Positions 1-11,805 of a stretch of DNA of 64,000 nucleotides are shown one piece after another (position 1 is the first letter of the stretch; each line of letters begins with the position of its first letter). This DNA comes from Sorghum bicolor (taxonomy: Eukaryota; Streptophyta; Magnoliopsida; Poales; Poaceae), in assembly GCF_000003195.3 (NCBI RefSeq), contig NC_012878.2, positions 6,576,462 to 6,640,461 on the forward strand, given 5' to 3'. Under the pieces are notes generated by a model that was given only the letters and a program-made list of their open reading frames with translations, made no database searches and was not told the DNA's origin. The position numbers and the translations under genes are program-made.

Positions 1-1783
1 AAATTGATTGGTAATATAACTTTATTCATGCATATATATGTTATCAATATATCCTGAGTTTATTATGCCTACCCCGGCAACAGCGCCAAAAATGCTTGTT
101 GACATTTACTACCGTCATCACTAAAAATAGAGATAAACCCTACTCCTAGTAACAACACCAGAAATGCATGGTATTTAATTAACTTGTTAAATAGTCATAA
201 ACCACTCAAATATTCCTAAGCACAAAGTAGGTTGTCATCCCTAATTATATTGCTAGGAATTTAATATAGATTCACATGTTCTACTGTAAAGACAGAGAAT
301 AACAAATATGAATATAATTATAAACTAAATGGGTTCTGCAAGCGGACAGATAATTATACCGTTGTAGCATTTTACCTAGGGAAGTATCCACATTGTCAAT
401 TTATATTTATACCACTGGGAAGGCTAAGGGTTAAACTATATTCTATTATATTGATAAGAAACTATATAAGATGAATAAATGATATTACCCAAGTCATAAT
501 ATCTATTTCATATCAGGCAGAGGTCACAAGATAAATAAAGATAAATAATAATGGTAACATAATCATCAAGTATCATAATTAAGGATAATCATTAGAGCAT
601 CTACTAGTCATAATAATAGTTAGCCAATGGATGAACTAGGGAGTTGGATCTAAGATAATTCTATAACTATGCCAATAAATAACTCTAATTAGTGCAATTA
701 CATCTAGAAATCATCATTAAGTCAACCCTATATCATAGTTACATGTAAAGAGGCATCAACTAATGAGGGTTTTAAGACGCAACCGTCACCTCATTCGTGA
801 CTGCGCCCATGCTAGTCCTACGTACGGAGGGTGGACTACAGAGGAACCAACCCAGCTGTCACCTACGCGGACTACCACACGACCCGGCACGTTAGGGGGC
901 ACTCACAGACAAACAAGATATCTAGACACCATGTCTACATATTGTCTATCATCTACCCAATGATTGATTAGGTAAACGCTATATGAGCAATTACATGAAT
1001 TCAATAAGATCAAACCAACTATCCTAGACATATAATCAAAGTAGACAATGACTAATATAATCAAGAACATATGAATCTATTAAGAATAAAGTCTCCCTAA
1101 TATACAATTGAATACTATAAAGTAAGAACTAGATCTATTACCGAACTCTTGCACTCCACACCGATGCTAGGGGCTCCAGATCCCGATGAAGAACTAGATC
1201 TTCTCTACTTCTAATCTAACTAACTAGAACTATGAACTAGAAGGCTCTTGATGAACTTGAAGGCGCTTGATACTTGATGGCGCTTGATACTTGATGGCTT
1301 GAGGCCTTGATGAACTGATTGATGATTGATTGATTGTCTCCAGGGGGTCTACTCACATATTTATAGTCCAGTGGGATTCGCGTGCGCCGTAGGATCAAAC
1401 CGACTTAACCAAGGGCCGAGATGACTCCTCAAAGGCGGTGGAGGATGCTTCTAGAAGGGTGGAGCAAACCCTAGTAACAGGGGGGCGGCCGACGCTAGAG
1501 TGGGGCCGGCCGGACCCACCTGGCGGCCGCTGGCTCCACCCTCGTGTCGGATGTCTTCTAGAGTGTTCCTGAATCCTCTCGCGCCCTTTCCTGTGGCGGA
1601 TACGTTTCCGAGTTTGTTTTGCACTAGAGTCCATCTTTTTTAGCTTTCCTGAAATTCACCCTGGAAAATACAGAATATACAAGACTCATGGAAATTGTTA
1701 GTTTAAACCCTATACTCGTATGTATTCATGTTCTCCTTCAAGTTTAAAGTTATAATAAAAGTTGACATTATCGACCGTCAACA
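1..1783 (-). mobile_element. LTR retrotransposon, 5' LTR and primer-binding site (element continues left of window)
   Basis: The stretch 97-1783 starts TGTTGACATT and ends GACCGTCAACA, so it has the TG...CA ends of an LTR. Just inside it, at about 71-90, the minus strand reads TGGCGCTGTTGCCGGGGT, nearly the same primer-binding site as in the complete element at 18680-26656. The element therefore runs on the minus strand, with its 5' LTR in the window and its body off the left edge. The target duplication partner cannot be seen; ATTAG at 1784-1788 should recur beyond the other LTR. No coding domain is visible in 1-96. Confidence 0.75.
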
Positions 1784-2447
1784 ATTAGCATATAAAAGAT
1801 CAGTTCTTTACAATGTAAAGCCCCCAAAAAATAAAAAACATGAAGAACTCCGGTTCTTAGAACAACGAAGAAACCAGATCTGGCATGCCTGCATCTTAGA
1901 TCAAAACATCTCATTAGCTAGGGTTTCGAAACAGAGAGAAAAAATAGGGAAAGAAAGGGGAAAGAGATGGGGAACTCACTTGCTTGGAGTGGGGGGCGAT
2001 CCATGAAACCTGCAACAGATCGATTCAATCAAGAACACCTCGAATCAATCAAGAACACCGGTGACAGTTCGATAAAGAGGGGAGAGGAAGACCTACCGAC
2101 GGTGTAGACGGAAAGCGACAAGAAGAAGAAGAGAGGGAGGAGGAGGGAAGGGGGCTATATAGGGCGGCAAACGGCGGGAACGAGGGCGGTGAAGCGCGAG
2201 AACGAGGGCGGTGACCCTAGGGTTTTCGCGCCATCTCCATGGAGGGAGCCAGGCGCGAGCACGGAAGGAGCACGCCGAGAGCCAGGATGAGGAGGAACGC
2301 TCGAGTTGGCCGTTCCTCGGTAGCCAGGCCCGAGGTGCACTTTTGCACGAAGGGAGCCAGGCCGAAGGAAGAATGCAGGCAACCAAACTAGGCTTGGTTG
2401 CATCCCATGGGCCATGTATGGCCTCATGCGGGCAACCAAACAGCCCC
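1784..2447 (-). pseudogene. 5' end of an unrecognised gene, cut by the LTR element
   Basis: Read on the minus strand, this stretch looks like a gene start. There is a TATATAG box at about 2155-2162 and a CT-rich leader with a possible donor GTAGGTCTTCC near 2090. A possible acceptor TTGCAG is followed by GTTTCATGG near 2004, and a very short first coding exon (MDRPPLQA) ends at a GTGAGT donor near 1975. The LTR begins at 1783, so the rest is lost or displaced. The right end (about 2430-2447) reads, on the minus strand, GGGGGCTGTTTGGTTGCC, which resembles a Tourist/Harbinger terminal repeat, so the whole stretch may be sequence carried by a transposon. I do not recognise the gene. Confidence 0.25.
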
Positions 2448-3167
2448 CTAATGAGCTTGGGTGTTATAGTTGCAGTGCTCAAGAAGGCTCCCCATAGCAG
2501 CTTCCACCTCCCCTTCCTCTGGTCCCCTCTTCTTCCTCATTCGAGCTCTGAAATTTTTTCCAGCAAGGTAAGTTAGCGGCGAGCAACAAAATTCTGATCA
2601 GGGCTCGGTTTTGGCAACCTCTACCTCGGATCCGTCAACAGTAGGAGATCGAGCACGGTGGCTGGAGGGCGCACTTGCATGGCGACCGGTGGTAGGTGGC
2701 CGGGCGGCCAAATGGCCTCGCCCTACGCCAGCTCGTGCTGGCCTGGATCCGGCACACGACGGCCGGCGTGCACACAGGTGGTGGCCAAGCGAACTTGACC
2801 GCCTGCGCCAGCCGTAGCGGACAGGCAGCCTCAGCCCCGTGCATGCTAGCCTATAGTGGCAGCTACAAGTGCTACGGCAACGCCCCCTGTGTGCGCCTAC
2901 CTCTGTGGCCGGCGACCTCAGCCGCGACGGCCAGGTCTGTGCATGGCCAGGCAGCTAGAGTGGCTACCTACGGGGCTAGGTCGGCTCGTGCCCAGGGGTC
3001 ATAGCTACGCCCCATCTCGCTGGCCTCTCCCTCTTTGACACATCCGTGATGCCACTCCTGGACGAGTTCCGGCAGCACTTCACCACGCACCCCACAGCCA
3101 AGAAGCGTGACGCACATGCACTCCTGCTTGGCGTGGGTGACATAGCCTAGCGCTCCTAGAGGATGCA
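2448..3167. other. GC-rich stretch without a recognisable gene
   Basis: From about 2590 to 3160 the base composition is gene-like (GC-rich), and a CT-rich leader-like segment ends in GCAAGGTAAGT near 2564-2574, a good plant splice donor on the plus strand. Short frames are open on both strands but none shows a known domain. It may be a captured gene fragment. Confidence 0.3.
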
Positions 3168-3306
3168 GATGGTGCTCCAAAATGATACCCGTGGTTTTTC
3201 TCTAGTTTAATTTAATGAACTAAATAGATAATTTTTTTCTTATTTTTTATTTAGTTAGTTAAGCTAAATTAGAGAAGAACCACGCATACCCATTTGGAGC
3301 ACTATC
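3168..3306. mobile_element. Small inverted-repeat element (MITE-like)
   Basis: The left end GATGGTGCTCCAAAATG and the right end CATTTGGAGCACTATC are inverted copies. The match continues inward (a GTGGTTTTTCTCTAGTTTA-like arm against TAAATTAGAGAAGAACCAC), leaving an AT-rich loop. About 139 bp. I could not fix a target duplication, so the superfamily is open. Confidence 0.6.
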
Positions 3307-4105
3307 TCCTCCTTAGCACTCCTGCTCGTTGTTCTGGTTGTCTGCTACGACATGGGTCTATCCTGTAGTGTACATGGCCGTGTCCTGGCCGTGCGCTGGT
3401 CACTCGATCAGGACTTGCTTTCACGGGCATATGAAGTCTGGGTGAAAACCCTGTTCGGCTATTGATACAAAATGGCGTCATATCCCTACTGGAGACATCA
3501 TTGAAGATTTCGGTTCCTGCTCTCGAAGCTTTTCGAACTTGCTGCTATTTGCTAGGAAGGTCTCAGGGTGAAAACCCGCTCCAATCCTAATGTTTGGGTC
3601 ATCGATGGTGGCATCCGTGGACATCGCTTCCCTTCCTGAAAGGTATCAATACAAAATCACTGACATCCGACTATGCTCTGATGCATCCTCGAGCTCTCTC
3701 TAGTTGCTCTCCCAACCCCTCTTGTTATTCGTTTGCCTACCCTCCTACGCCTTGGCTTTTGCTCGTATTCTTGCTGGCAGTTGTTCGCCCTCAACCGCTT
3801 GCTCTGTTGCAATCTTGGTCACTTGATTACTCTATCTCATCATATGCTAGGTGCCGGAGACCTTGATCTTCTCCTTTGCGTCTCCTCGTTCTCCTCTTGA
3901 TGGTCCTCCCTCCTTTGAGGCTTCCTCCCACCAAAGGGCATAGGTGGTCGTCAGTGGGACCTCAGATATGCTCAAAGGCGATGCAACTCACTGTTGTTGT
4001 CTATTGGTTCCGTCTCAATGCCTCATAGTTTTCGTGGCTATTGTCTATCAAATCCCGCTCAATACCTTATAACTACATGTGGTTTAGAGTTTTTTAGAGT
4101 TTGTA
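3307..4105. other. Unannotated stretch before the exon array
   Basis: About 800 bp with no supported gene. The longest frame (3594-3866, plus strand) has no domain, no convincing start and ordinary intergenic composition. The first unit of the kinase-exon array begins at about 4106. Confidence 0.4.
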
Positions 4106-4602
4106 ATTGGTGGTGGCACATGTTAGGAAGTAGTGCTTGCACATGCTCTGGTTAGTAGGCTAATTTAGTGCTAAATCATGTTGTTTTATTGTTGTTTTCT
4201 TAAGTGTTGTTATCCTTCTCTCTCCCACTTTTCTTGTAATACTCTGACCTTGAAGGGTCTGACCTTGTATTAGGTGTTTGGCACCCTCTATTCCTGGCTT
4301 TGGTGGTATTAATGGAAAATTATTCATGTGGGGACATTTTATCCCTTGGTGACATCTTTAAAAAGATGCAGAGTAGAATATTCCATTGATTAATTTATTT
4401 ATCTATATATATATATATATATATTCCAGTTCCTATTTTTATGTCACTAGCTTTTGTCTAGCAAGGAGGTCTTGCCATAAACAGGTCTTTTCAGAAAACC
4501 AATGGGCATGAATCTGTCTTCCCAAGTTGGTAGTCTCAAACTGATTATTACATACATACCACTCAAACAAACACACACGTGTGCACGATCGCACGTGCAC
4601 AC

Positions 4603-4894
4603 CTAAGAGTTCAATGGCTTACAGCTCAATTGAATTGTATTAGTCTTCGTTATACCAATGCACACGAATTATGATGACCAGTCGATGCTTGGCTCCACAA
4701 TATTTTTTATGACCTCCCATTTCTCTATAACCCATCTTCTCCTCCCAGTATCTTAACAATTTTAGACATCTTGGGGCAGTGGCAAGGTCTACACATTGTG
4801 TAGAGCAAAGCAATATGAACCATCTACTCATAGTTGCTTCTTTGCTTCTGGTCCACAAACAAGCTTAGATGTTTTGTTCAAGAAGTCCTTTGGC
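4603..4894 (-). pseudogene. Kinase last-exon copy 1
   Basis: Homologous to the terminal exon of the receptor kinase at 28155-28487. The acceptor TTTCAG is kept, but a one-base deletion near codon 9 shifts the frame and gives an immediate stop. It keeps the ancestral CAA codon at the position where seven other copies carry TAA. Confidence 0.85.
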
Positions 4895-5430
4895 CTGAAA
4901 CATGAAGGCACAACTGTGTGGGAAGGGAAGTTCATAGCCTTTCATTGCTGGTCGCACATTTAGGAAGTAGCGATTGCACTAGCTCCAGTTAATAGGCTGC
5001 GTTTGTAGCTAAATCAAGTTATTTTGTTAAGTGTTTTTGTCCTTATCTCACTTGTCATGTACTACTCTAACATTCAAGGATTGCCCGTATATTTGGTGCT
5101 CAGCATCCTCTATTCTCGGCTTCACTGGTATCGGTGAAAAACTATTTAGGTTGGGACATTTTGTCCACTGGTGACGTCTTCAGGAAAACATAAAGAATAG
5201 AATATTTTGCTAGTTAATTTATTTATTTATCTATATATATATTCTAATTCTTTTCTTTATATAACTAACTTTTGTCCATTAAGGAGGTATTTCCATAAAA
5301 AAGTCATTTCAAAAAAGTCATATGCATGGACAGACATTAGAGACATGTCATGCTACTCGATAAAAAGCCTGAAGCATCCCTATCTTCCCAAGTTGGTAGT
5401 CCAAAACTAATTATTACACACATACCCACA

Positions 5431-5461
<31 letters not shown>

Positions 5462-5487
5462 AACGCATGCTCGCATGCGCACACACA

Positions 5488-5803
5488 CCAGAGAGTTCAT
5501 TGGCTTGCAGCTCGATTGAATTGCACTGGTCTTCATCATAATTTATACCAATGCACATGAATTCTGATGATCGGTCGGGGTTTGGTTCCTCAATATTTTT
5601 GATGGCCTTCCATTTCTCTGAAACCCCATCTCCTCGTAGCATCTTAAAAATTTCAGACATCTTGCGGTGGTGGCAAGGTCTATACATTATGCAGAGGAAA
5701 GAAATTTGAACCATCTCCTCCAATTTTCAACACTATCGTAGTTGCTTCTTAGCTTTCAGTCCACAATCAAGCTTAGCTAATTTTGTTCTAGAAGTTCTTT
5801 GGC
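5488..5803 (-). pseudogene. Kinase last-exon copy 2
   Basis: The acceptor is TTTTAG. A single nonsense change (CAG to TAG) at codon 9 is the only early block. After it the frame is open through MYRPCHHRKMSEI and EKWKAIKNIEEPNPDRSSEF to SIELQANELSG. It then reads through the TG microsatellite as a Val-Cys run and stops near 5337. The C-terminal PR-stop of the real gene is missing. Confidence 0.85.
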
Positions 5804-6330
5804 CTAAAACATGAAGGCACAACTGTGTGGGATGGCACATGTTAGGAATTGAAGTTGTGCTTGCACTTGCTTTGGTTAGTAGGCTGAGTAGGTAGTTGAA
5901 TCATGTTGTTTTATTGTTGTTTTGTTAAGTGATGTTATCCTTCTCTCTCCCATTTGTCATGTAATACTCTAACCTTCAAGGATAGCCCTTGTATTAGGTG
6001 CTCGACTTGCTCTATTCTCATCTTCACTCCTATCCATGGAAAATTATTTAGGTGGGGACTTTTTGTCCTCTGGTGGCGTCTTTAAAAAAAGAGGCAGAAT
6101 AGAGAATTCCACTAGTTAATTTATTTTTTATATATATTCCAATTCTTTTCTTTATGTCACTAACTCTTGCCACCAAAGAGGTCTTGCCATTAAGGCATAT
6201 TCATGCACAGACATTATAGACATGTTATGCTACCCAACAGAAAGCCTGAAGCATCCCATGTTTCCTCTATCTTCCCAAGTTGGTAGTCTAAAATAGATTA
6301 TTACATACACCACACACACACACACACACA

Positions 6331-6545
6331 CATGCACATGAATTCTAATGACTAGTCGGGGTTTGGTTCCTCAATCTTTTTCATGGCCTCCTATTTTTCT
6401 TTGTAACCCCATCTCCTCCTTACAACATCTTAACAATTTTAATTAGATATCTTTTGGTGGTGGCAAGATCTGTGCATTGTGCAGAGCAAAACATTTTGAA
6501 CCATCTCCTCTAATTCAGCATTGTCGTAGTTGCTTATCTGGTCTA
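6331..6545 (-). pseudogene. Kinase last-exon copy 3, fragment
   Basis: Only the middle of the exon remains. The 3' coding end is lost at a CA-repeat junction, and the acceptor half is lost at about 6545, where the sequence jumps into the next unit's flank (ATCTCCTCCATTCTTGACTTC). The next unit is itself broken at 6653 by the CACTA element. Confidence 0.75.
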
Positions 6546-7043
6546 CAACCATCTCCTCCATTCTTGACTTCTTTGGTATTAGTGGAAAATTATTCATGTG
6601 AGGACATTTCGTCCCTTGATGACGTCTTCAAAAAAAAGATACAAAATATGATCACTAGTACAGGGAAGGGCTTTAGCCCCGGGCCGTAAGGGCCTTTAGT
6701 CCCGGCTACGGAACCGGGGCTAAGATTTCGGGACTAAATGTCCCACCTTTAGTCTCGGTTCCGCGGACCGGGACTAAAAGGTACGCCAGGGTGTGCCACC
6801 TGGCCTCCACTTTTAGTCCCGGTTGTTGCTACCAACCGGGACTAAAGACTTTTTTCTTTTTCTTTTCATTTGGTTTTCCATTTAGGGTTTACAATTATGT
6901 TATTATTATTTTCGAATGCGTATTGTTTGTTGGTAGTTTATAGACGCGCACCTATAACTTATATAATTTAAAGCATTACATATAAATATACTATAAAACA
7001 CTATATATATATATATTATGTATCTATAGGTCCTCATTGGCTC

Positions 7044-9097
7044 CTAAGGGTTGAAGTAGCACTCGCCGCCGGGATTCAGGACTTGGTCGTTAAGAAATCC
7101 TGCGATTGTCTCATGAATTCCTTTTAGGCGCACCGCATCCAACACCTGCTCCTTCAGCCACATCTCCTTTAATAGACATTAAAGAAAAAAGTTAGAGGTA
7201 TGAATAGGATTTATTAAATAGCAACAAATAAATGAAATAAACTTATTATATATACATGTTACATACTTTTAGGTGCTCAAGATTAGTTCTTTTGGTATAG
7301 ACCGTCATAAACTCGCACACATAGTAGCCACACAAATTGTTGCCCGGTGTCTGCCGTAGAACCCACTGAAGTAAGATGGGCTTTGAAAGTGCTGCATTCA
7401 ACTCTGGACGGTGTTTCTGCACGAACCCAGCCCAAACCCTAGCAATAAAATGATCATTATTAATTATCTATTACCGATTTAAAAGAGCAGAATTTAATAT
7501 ATAGAGATCAGAGTTACCCTTAGATAATATCTATCATTTCTTGGTAATTGTCCTGTGGTTTTCTCAACGAGTCATAGATTACCAATTGACATTGCCAGAG
7601 ATCAATGACAGTTAGTATCCAATGAAAGCTGTATTTGTGTGCATGTAGGCAAAATTAGTATATATCTTCATACTGATCTGATTAATTAGTTAAATAGAAT
7701 GTACACACGATAACGACACTTACTTAAAGTTGTAGGGAAAGAGTATATATCTTTTATCTTTTGGGTTGATCAAGAACCTCCGTAGATTTCTCTCCGTTTG
7801 AGTTCTCCATAAGACATACGGGGTCTTCTGGTCTTTGAATACAACATTTGGATCCACAAATCCAATCTCCTTGTCATTTCTAACTCTGAGGTCCCTCATC
7901 ATGTTTCTACATATGTATAGCGGGTTTCTGTAATTAGTTATATATATACATGATAAGTTACAGTGACATTATTGAAAGAAAGACTCACTTACAGACAGAA
8001 GCAACTCATTAGAGATTTGTCAAGAGCGTCCATGTAGCATAGTTGGTGTAGCTCATTAAATTGAACATAAATAATATCATCACCACGAAAGTAATGATAG
8101 TTTCTAATTCGGATACAAAGATAGTCATCTGCTTTTCTGACACACGCTGCCATGTACCATTTGTTTAGCATGTACATTTGCGTTCCAAGTTTGCTGAGGG
8201 CCGCAGGGTTGTATAGACTCTTGCCATATGTATATTTCTTCTGTCAATGATCAATTTCTGGAGCACTTTCAATTGGTGCCCCAGCTATCATTTGGGCTAA
8301 GCTAAAACCAGTTTTCGCAAAAAAAAATTCAAGTTCATCAAATTTTAAATCTGCTGGTCTAGCACGTCAATGTTTGAACCATATTCATTTCCAATTACTA
8401 GCGGGGGCACTAATTGCTTTGATTGTTCCCCGAGCTGTGCTACACCCTTGCGTGCTCTTTTCTCTTTCTTCTTCTCTTCTTTTATGGATTTCCTTAAAGT
8501 GCGATCATAGTCCGATAAAGATGATGATTCTTTCTGAGCTTCACGCCTCTTTTTTTGTTGAGCCTCAACCCTTTGTCGTAGATCTTCTGGCCATAGTAAG
8601 AGGTATGGCTTCTCAGGGTTTCGCTTGGCTTCTCTTTCAGCCTTAAGTTTCTTGAAGAAACTATCCACATCTGATTTTACCGAAGCATTTAGTTCTGCAT
8701 CAGTCATCTCATAGGACAGCTTCTTAGAAATGATAGCTTGTTTCTTTTTAGAGGCTTTCTTTTTTGGCGGCGGGGCGGCCGACACATTTGATTGTGTGGC
8801 TGGCCTCTTCTTTCGTGCTGGAGCCACGTGTGGAGGCGATGGAGCGACCGGTGGCGGTGTTGGAGCCCGAGGAGGCGGCGTTGGAGCCCTAGCTGGCGGT
8901 GTTGGAGCCTGAGGTGGCGGTGTTGGAGCCCTAGGTGCTGGCGTTGGAGCCTGAGGTGGTGGCATTGGAGACCGAGGCGATGGAGTCGTGTCTTGCACTC
9001 CCTCGTCATCACCCACACCACTATGACATGTTGGTGACCACCTGTGAAACCAAAAGGTATATGAGTCACAAGGCACATGGGCAACATATGAATCCAT
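7044..9097 (-). pseudogene. CACTA-associated ULP1-like cysteine protease gene, degraded
   Basis: Exons read on the minus strand. An N-terminal part (9097-8345) has a PTPPP/RAPTPPP proline-rich run followed by LSYEMTDAEL, a Lys/Arg-rich segment and SNIDVLDQQ. Then come KFDELEFFFAKTGFSLAQ (about 8345-8250), NKWYMAACVRKADDYLCI (8177-7989), MRDLRVRNDKEIGFVDPN to RYILFPYNF (7902-7730), YSFHWILTVIDLWQCQ (about 7645-7540), RQTPGNNLCGYYVCEFM (about 7440-7290) and a last exon ending LNPGGECYFNP-stop at 7044. The HW, D and NLCG elements match the His-Asp-Cys pattern of the ULP1 (C48) peptidase fold, a known passenger of plant CACTA elements. A frameshift near 8350 and an in-frame TGA near 8240 break it. 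Exon ends are approximate. Confidence 0.75.
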
Positions 9098-10140
9098 CCA
9101 CCTTGTTTTCCTCAGCCACTCTTAAGAAATAATGCACACCATCAATAAATTCTTTGGAGCGGTGATCGGCATTGTACATCCAATGACGTGTCATTGTCTG
9201 CATTGCAACGTAAAGTATTATAAGTTTCTAATTTTTTATACAGAAATTAAAGTACTAAATAACCTAAAATTCTCTATTTCTAATTTTTCTAAACCAGCAA
9301 AATTAAAAAGATATAAAAGTTCTCTATTTTCTAACTAATCATGAAATGTGGCATGCATACTAGTTATAATTAACTAATTAACCATGTCATAAATTGTAAA
9401 TTAAAGAAATATAAGTTTCTAATTTTTAATAGAGAAATTAAAGTAACAAAAAACCTAAAATTCTCTATTTCTAATTTTTCTAAACAAGCAAAATTAAAAA
9501 AGCACAAAAGTTCTCTATTTTTCTAACTAATCATGAAATGTGGTATGCATACTAGTTTTAATTAACTAATTAACCTTGTCATAAATTGTAAATTAAAGTA
9601 TTATAAGTTTCTAATTTTTAATACAGAAATTAAAGTAACAAAAAACCTAAAATTCTCTATTTCTAATTTCTCTAAACAAGCAAAATTAAAAAAGCACAAA
9701 AATTCTCTATTTTTCTAAATAATCATGAAATGTGGTATGCATACTAGTTATAATTAACTAACTAAATCGGTCAAAAATTGCAAATTAAAGTATTATATGT
9801 TTTAATTTTTTTCTAAACTAATTAAAATAAAAAAACATAGTATCACTACTTCTCTAAAAAATGTGTCGATGTTGAGAAGACGATGAAGCTAGTACCTCTT
9901 AAAAAACCATAAAATAAAAAACAACATACATAACACTAGGAAATGACATATGCCGCTGCTAAATGTTGAGAAGATGAAGCTAGTGGCCTCTTAACAAGTC
10001 GATGACGGCGTAGAAATGATGAAATGAATCAATAGCCAGAGATGAGAGCAAGAACAAGCAACACCAAATGAAGAACACAGCAAAAGAGTGAAGATCGATG
10101 GCTCGGCCAGAGGAAGAAGAAGAGTTCAAATATAGGGAAG

Positions 10141-10400
10141 GACATTTAGTCCCGGTTCCATTTAAAAACTGGGTCTAAAGTCCAACATTAGTCTTGGCCG
10201 GTGAGACGGACCGGGACAACAGCTTTTAATCCCGGTTGGTGTTACCAACCGGGACTAAAGGCTGGGCTTTTGTCGCGGTTGGGGATACCAACCGGGACTA
10301 AAGGTCCCTTCTGCCGATCTCTGACACCATAGCCATTGGGCAGGGGACTTTTAGTCCCGGTTGGTCTCACCAACCGGGACTAATTATGTTTTTGTCCCGG
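10141..10400. repeat. Subterminal palindromic repeats of the CACTA element
   Basis: At least five short inverted units of the form TTTAGTCCCGGTTGG...CCAACCGGGACTAAA occur here; a degenerate set occurs at 6690-6850. They are typical of CACTA subterminal regions, where transposase binds. Confidence 0.75.
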
Positions 10401-10617
10401 ACGCTGATTGGGCCGAGATTATTGTTCATTTTAGGTAAGTGACCAAAGGCCTGTTCTGTAGTAGTGTATATTCCACTAGTTAATTTATTTATCAAGTCTA
10501 AAGCATCCATATCTTCCCAATTTGGTAGTCTAAAACTGATTATTACATACATACCCCCACAACACACACACCCACGCATGCACACACACAAACACACACG
10601 CACGCACACACACACAC

Positions 10618-10920
10618 ATGAGAGTTCAATGGCTTGCAGCTCGATTGAATTGCCATCATAATGTATACCAATGTGCACAAATTCCAATGACCGGTTGATC
10701 TTTGGTTCCTCAATATTTTGGCCTCCTATTTCTCTACAACACCATCTCCTACTTCAAGCATCCTACGAATTTCAGACATCTTGGGATGGTGGCAAGGTCT
10801 GTACATTGTATAGAGCAAAGCAAATTGAACCATCTCCTCCAATTCAACACTGTTGTAGTTGTTTCTTAGCTTTCGGTCAACATTCAAGCTTAGATGATTT
10901 TGTTCAAGAAGTTCTTTGGA
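10618..10920 (-). pseudogene. Kinase last-exon copy 4 (splice-competent, premature stop)
   Basis: The acceptor TTTCAG is intact and in the same phase as the true exon. The frame is open for about 65 codons (SKELLEQNHLSLNVDRKL, then ELEEMVQFALLYTMYRPC and MSEIRRMLEVGDGVVEK), then a Trp codon has become TAG near 10726. Spliced to exon 10, it would give a kinase with a complete catalytic core and a short tail. It belongs to the CAA subgroup. The tail region continues in another frame and reads into a TG run (ORF to 10367). Confidence 0.8.
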
Positions 10921-10959
10921 CTGAAACATGAAGGCACAACTGTGTGGCAAGGCAAGATC

Positions 10960-11224
10960 ATAATTTATACTAACACACACGAATTATGATGATTGGTCAG
11001 GGTTTGGTTCCTCAATAATTTTTATCGCCTCCCATTTCTCTGCAACCCCATGTCCTCCTTCAGCATCTTAACAATTTCAGACATCTTGGGGCAGTGGCAA
11101 GGTCTGTCCATTGTGCAGAGCAAAGCAATTTGAACCATCTCATCCAATTCAGCACTGTCGTAGCTGCCTCTTAGCTTTTAGTCCACAAAAAAGCTTAGCT
11201 GATTTTATTCAGCAAGTTCTTTGA
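10960..11224 (-). pseudogene. Kinase last-exon copy 5
   Basis: Starts abruptly only about 40 bp from copy 4 (junction near 10960), with the 3' coding end and the CA repeat deleted. An acceptor-like CCAG remains, but one base is missing after it, and the shared TAA nonsense codon (GAA TAA instead of GAA CAA) is present. Confidence 0.8.
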
Positions 11225-11805
11225 CTGGAAACATAAAGGTACAACTATGTGGGAAGGGAAGTTCATAGTCTATCATTGATGGTGGCATATGTTAGGAATA
11301 GTGCTTGCACTTGCTCCATTTAGTAGGATGAGTTCCTAGCTGAATCATGTTTTTTTGTAGCTATTTAATTAAGTATCATTATCCTTGTCTCTCTCACTTG
11401 TCATGTACTACTCTTTCGAGGATCGCCCTTGTATTAGGTGCTTTGCACCCTTCGTTCTCATATTTGCTGGTATTATAGTGGAAAATTATTTTGGTGGGAC
11501 CTTTTGTCCCCTGGAGGTGCCTTCAAAAAAGATGCAGAATAGAAGATTCCACTAGTTAATTTATTTCTCTCTCTATATATATATATATATTCCAATTCTT
11601 TTCTTTGTGTCGCTAACTTTTGTCCACCAAGGAGGTCCTGTCATAAATAGTAGACATGCCATGCTACTCAATGCTCAAGCATACCTATGTTTCCTTTGTA
11701 TTCCCAAGTTGGTAGTCTAAAATTGATTACTACATATACATACCCCCACAACACACACACATGCACATGCACACACACACCCACAGACACACCCACCTGA
11801 GAGCT

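Larger units (their letters stand above)
6653..10466 (-). mobile_element. CACTA (En/Spm) transposon, 3.8 kb, carrying a ULP1-like gene
   Basis: The left end is CACTAGTACAGGGAAGGGC, and the right end read inward is CACTACTACAGAACAGGCC, the ends expected of CACTA elements. Both subterminal regions are packed with short palindromes on the theme TTTAGTCCCGG...CCGGGACTAAA (6690-6850 and 10150-10390), probable transposase-binding repeats. The three flanking bases are GAT on the left and TAT on the right, so the target duplication is imperfect. The body holds the remains of a ULP1-like gene (7044-9097) but no recognisable TNP2-type transposase, so the element is probably non-autonomous. It sits inside a unit of the exon array. 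Confidence 0.85.

Noticed and set aside
8704..9087. His/Arg/Leu-rich ORFs around 8700-9100 on both strands
   Set aside because: These are alternative frames of the proline-rich repeat in the CACTA passenger gene.
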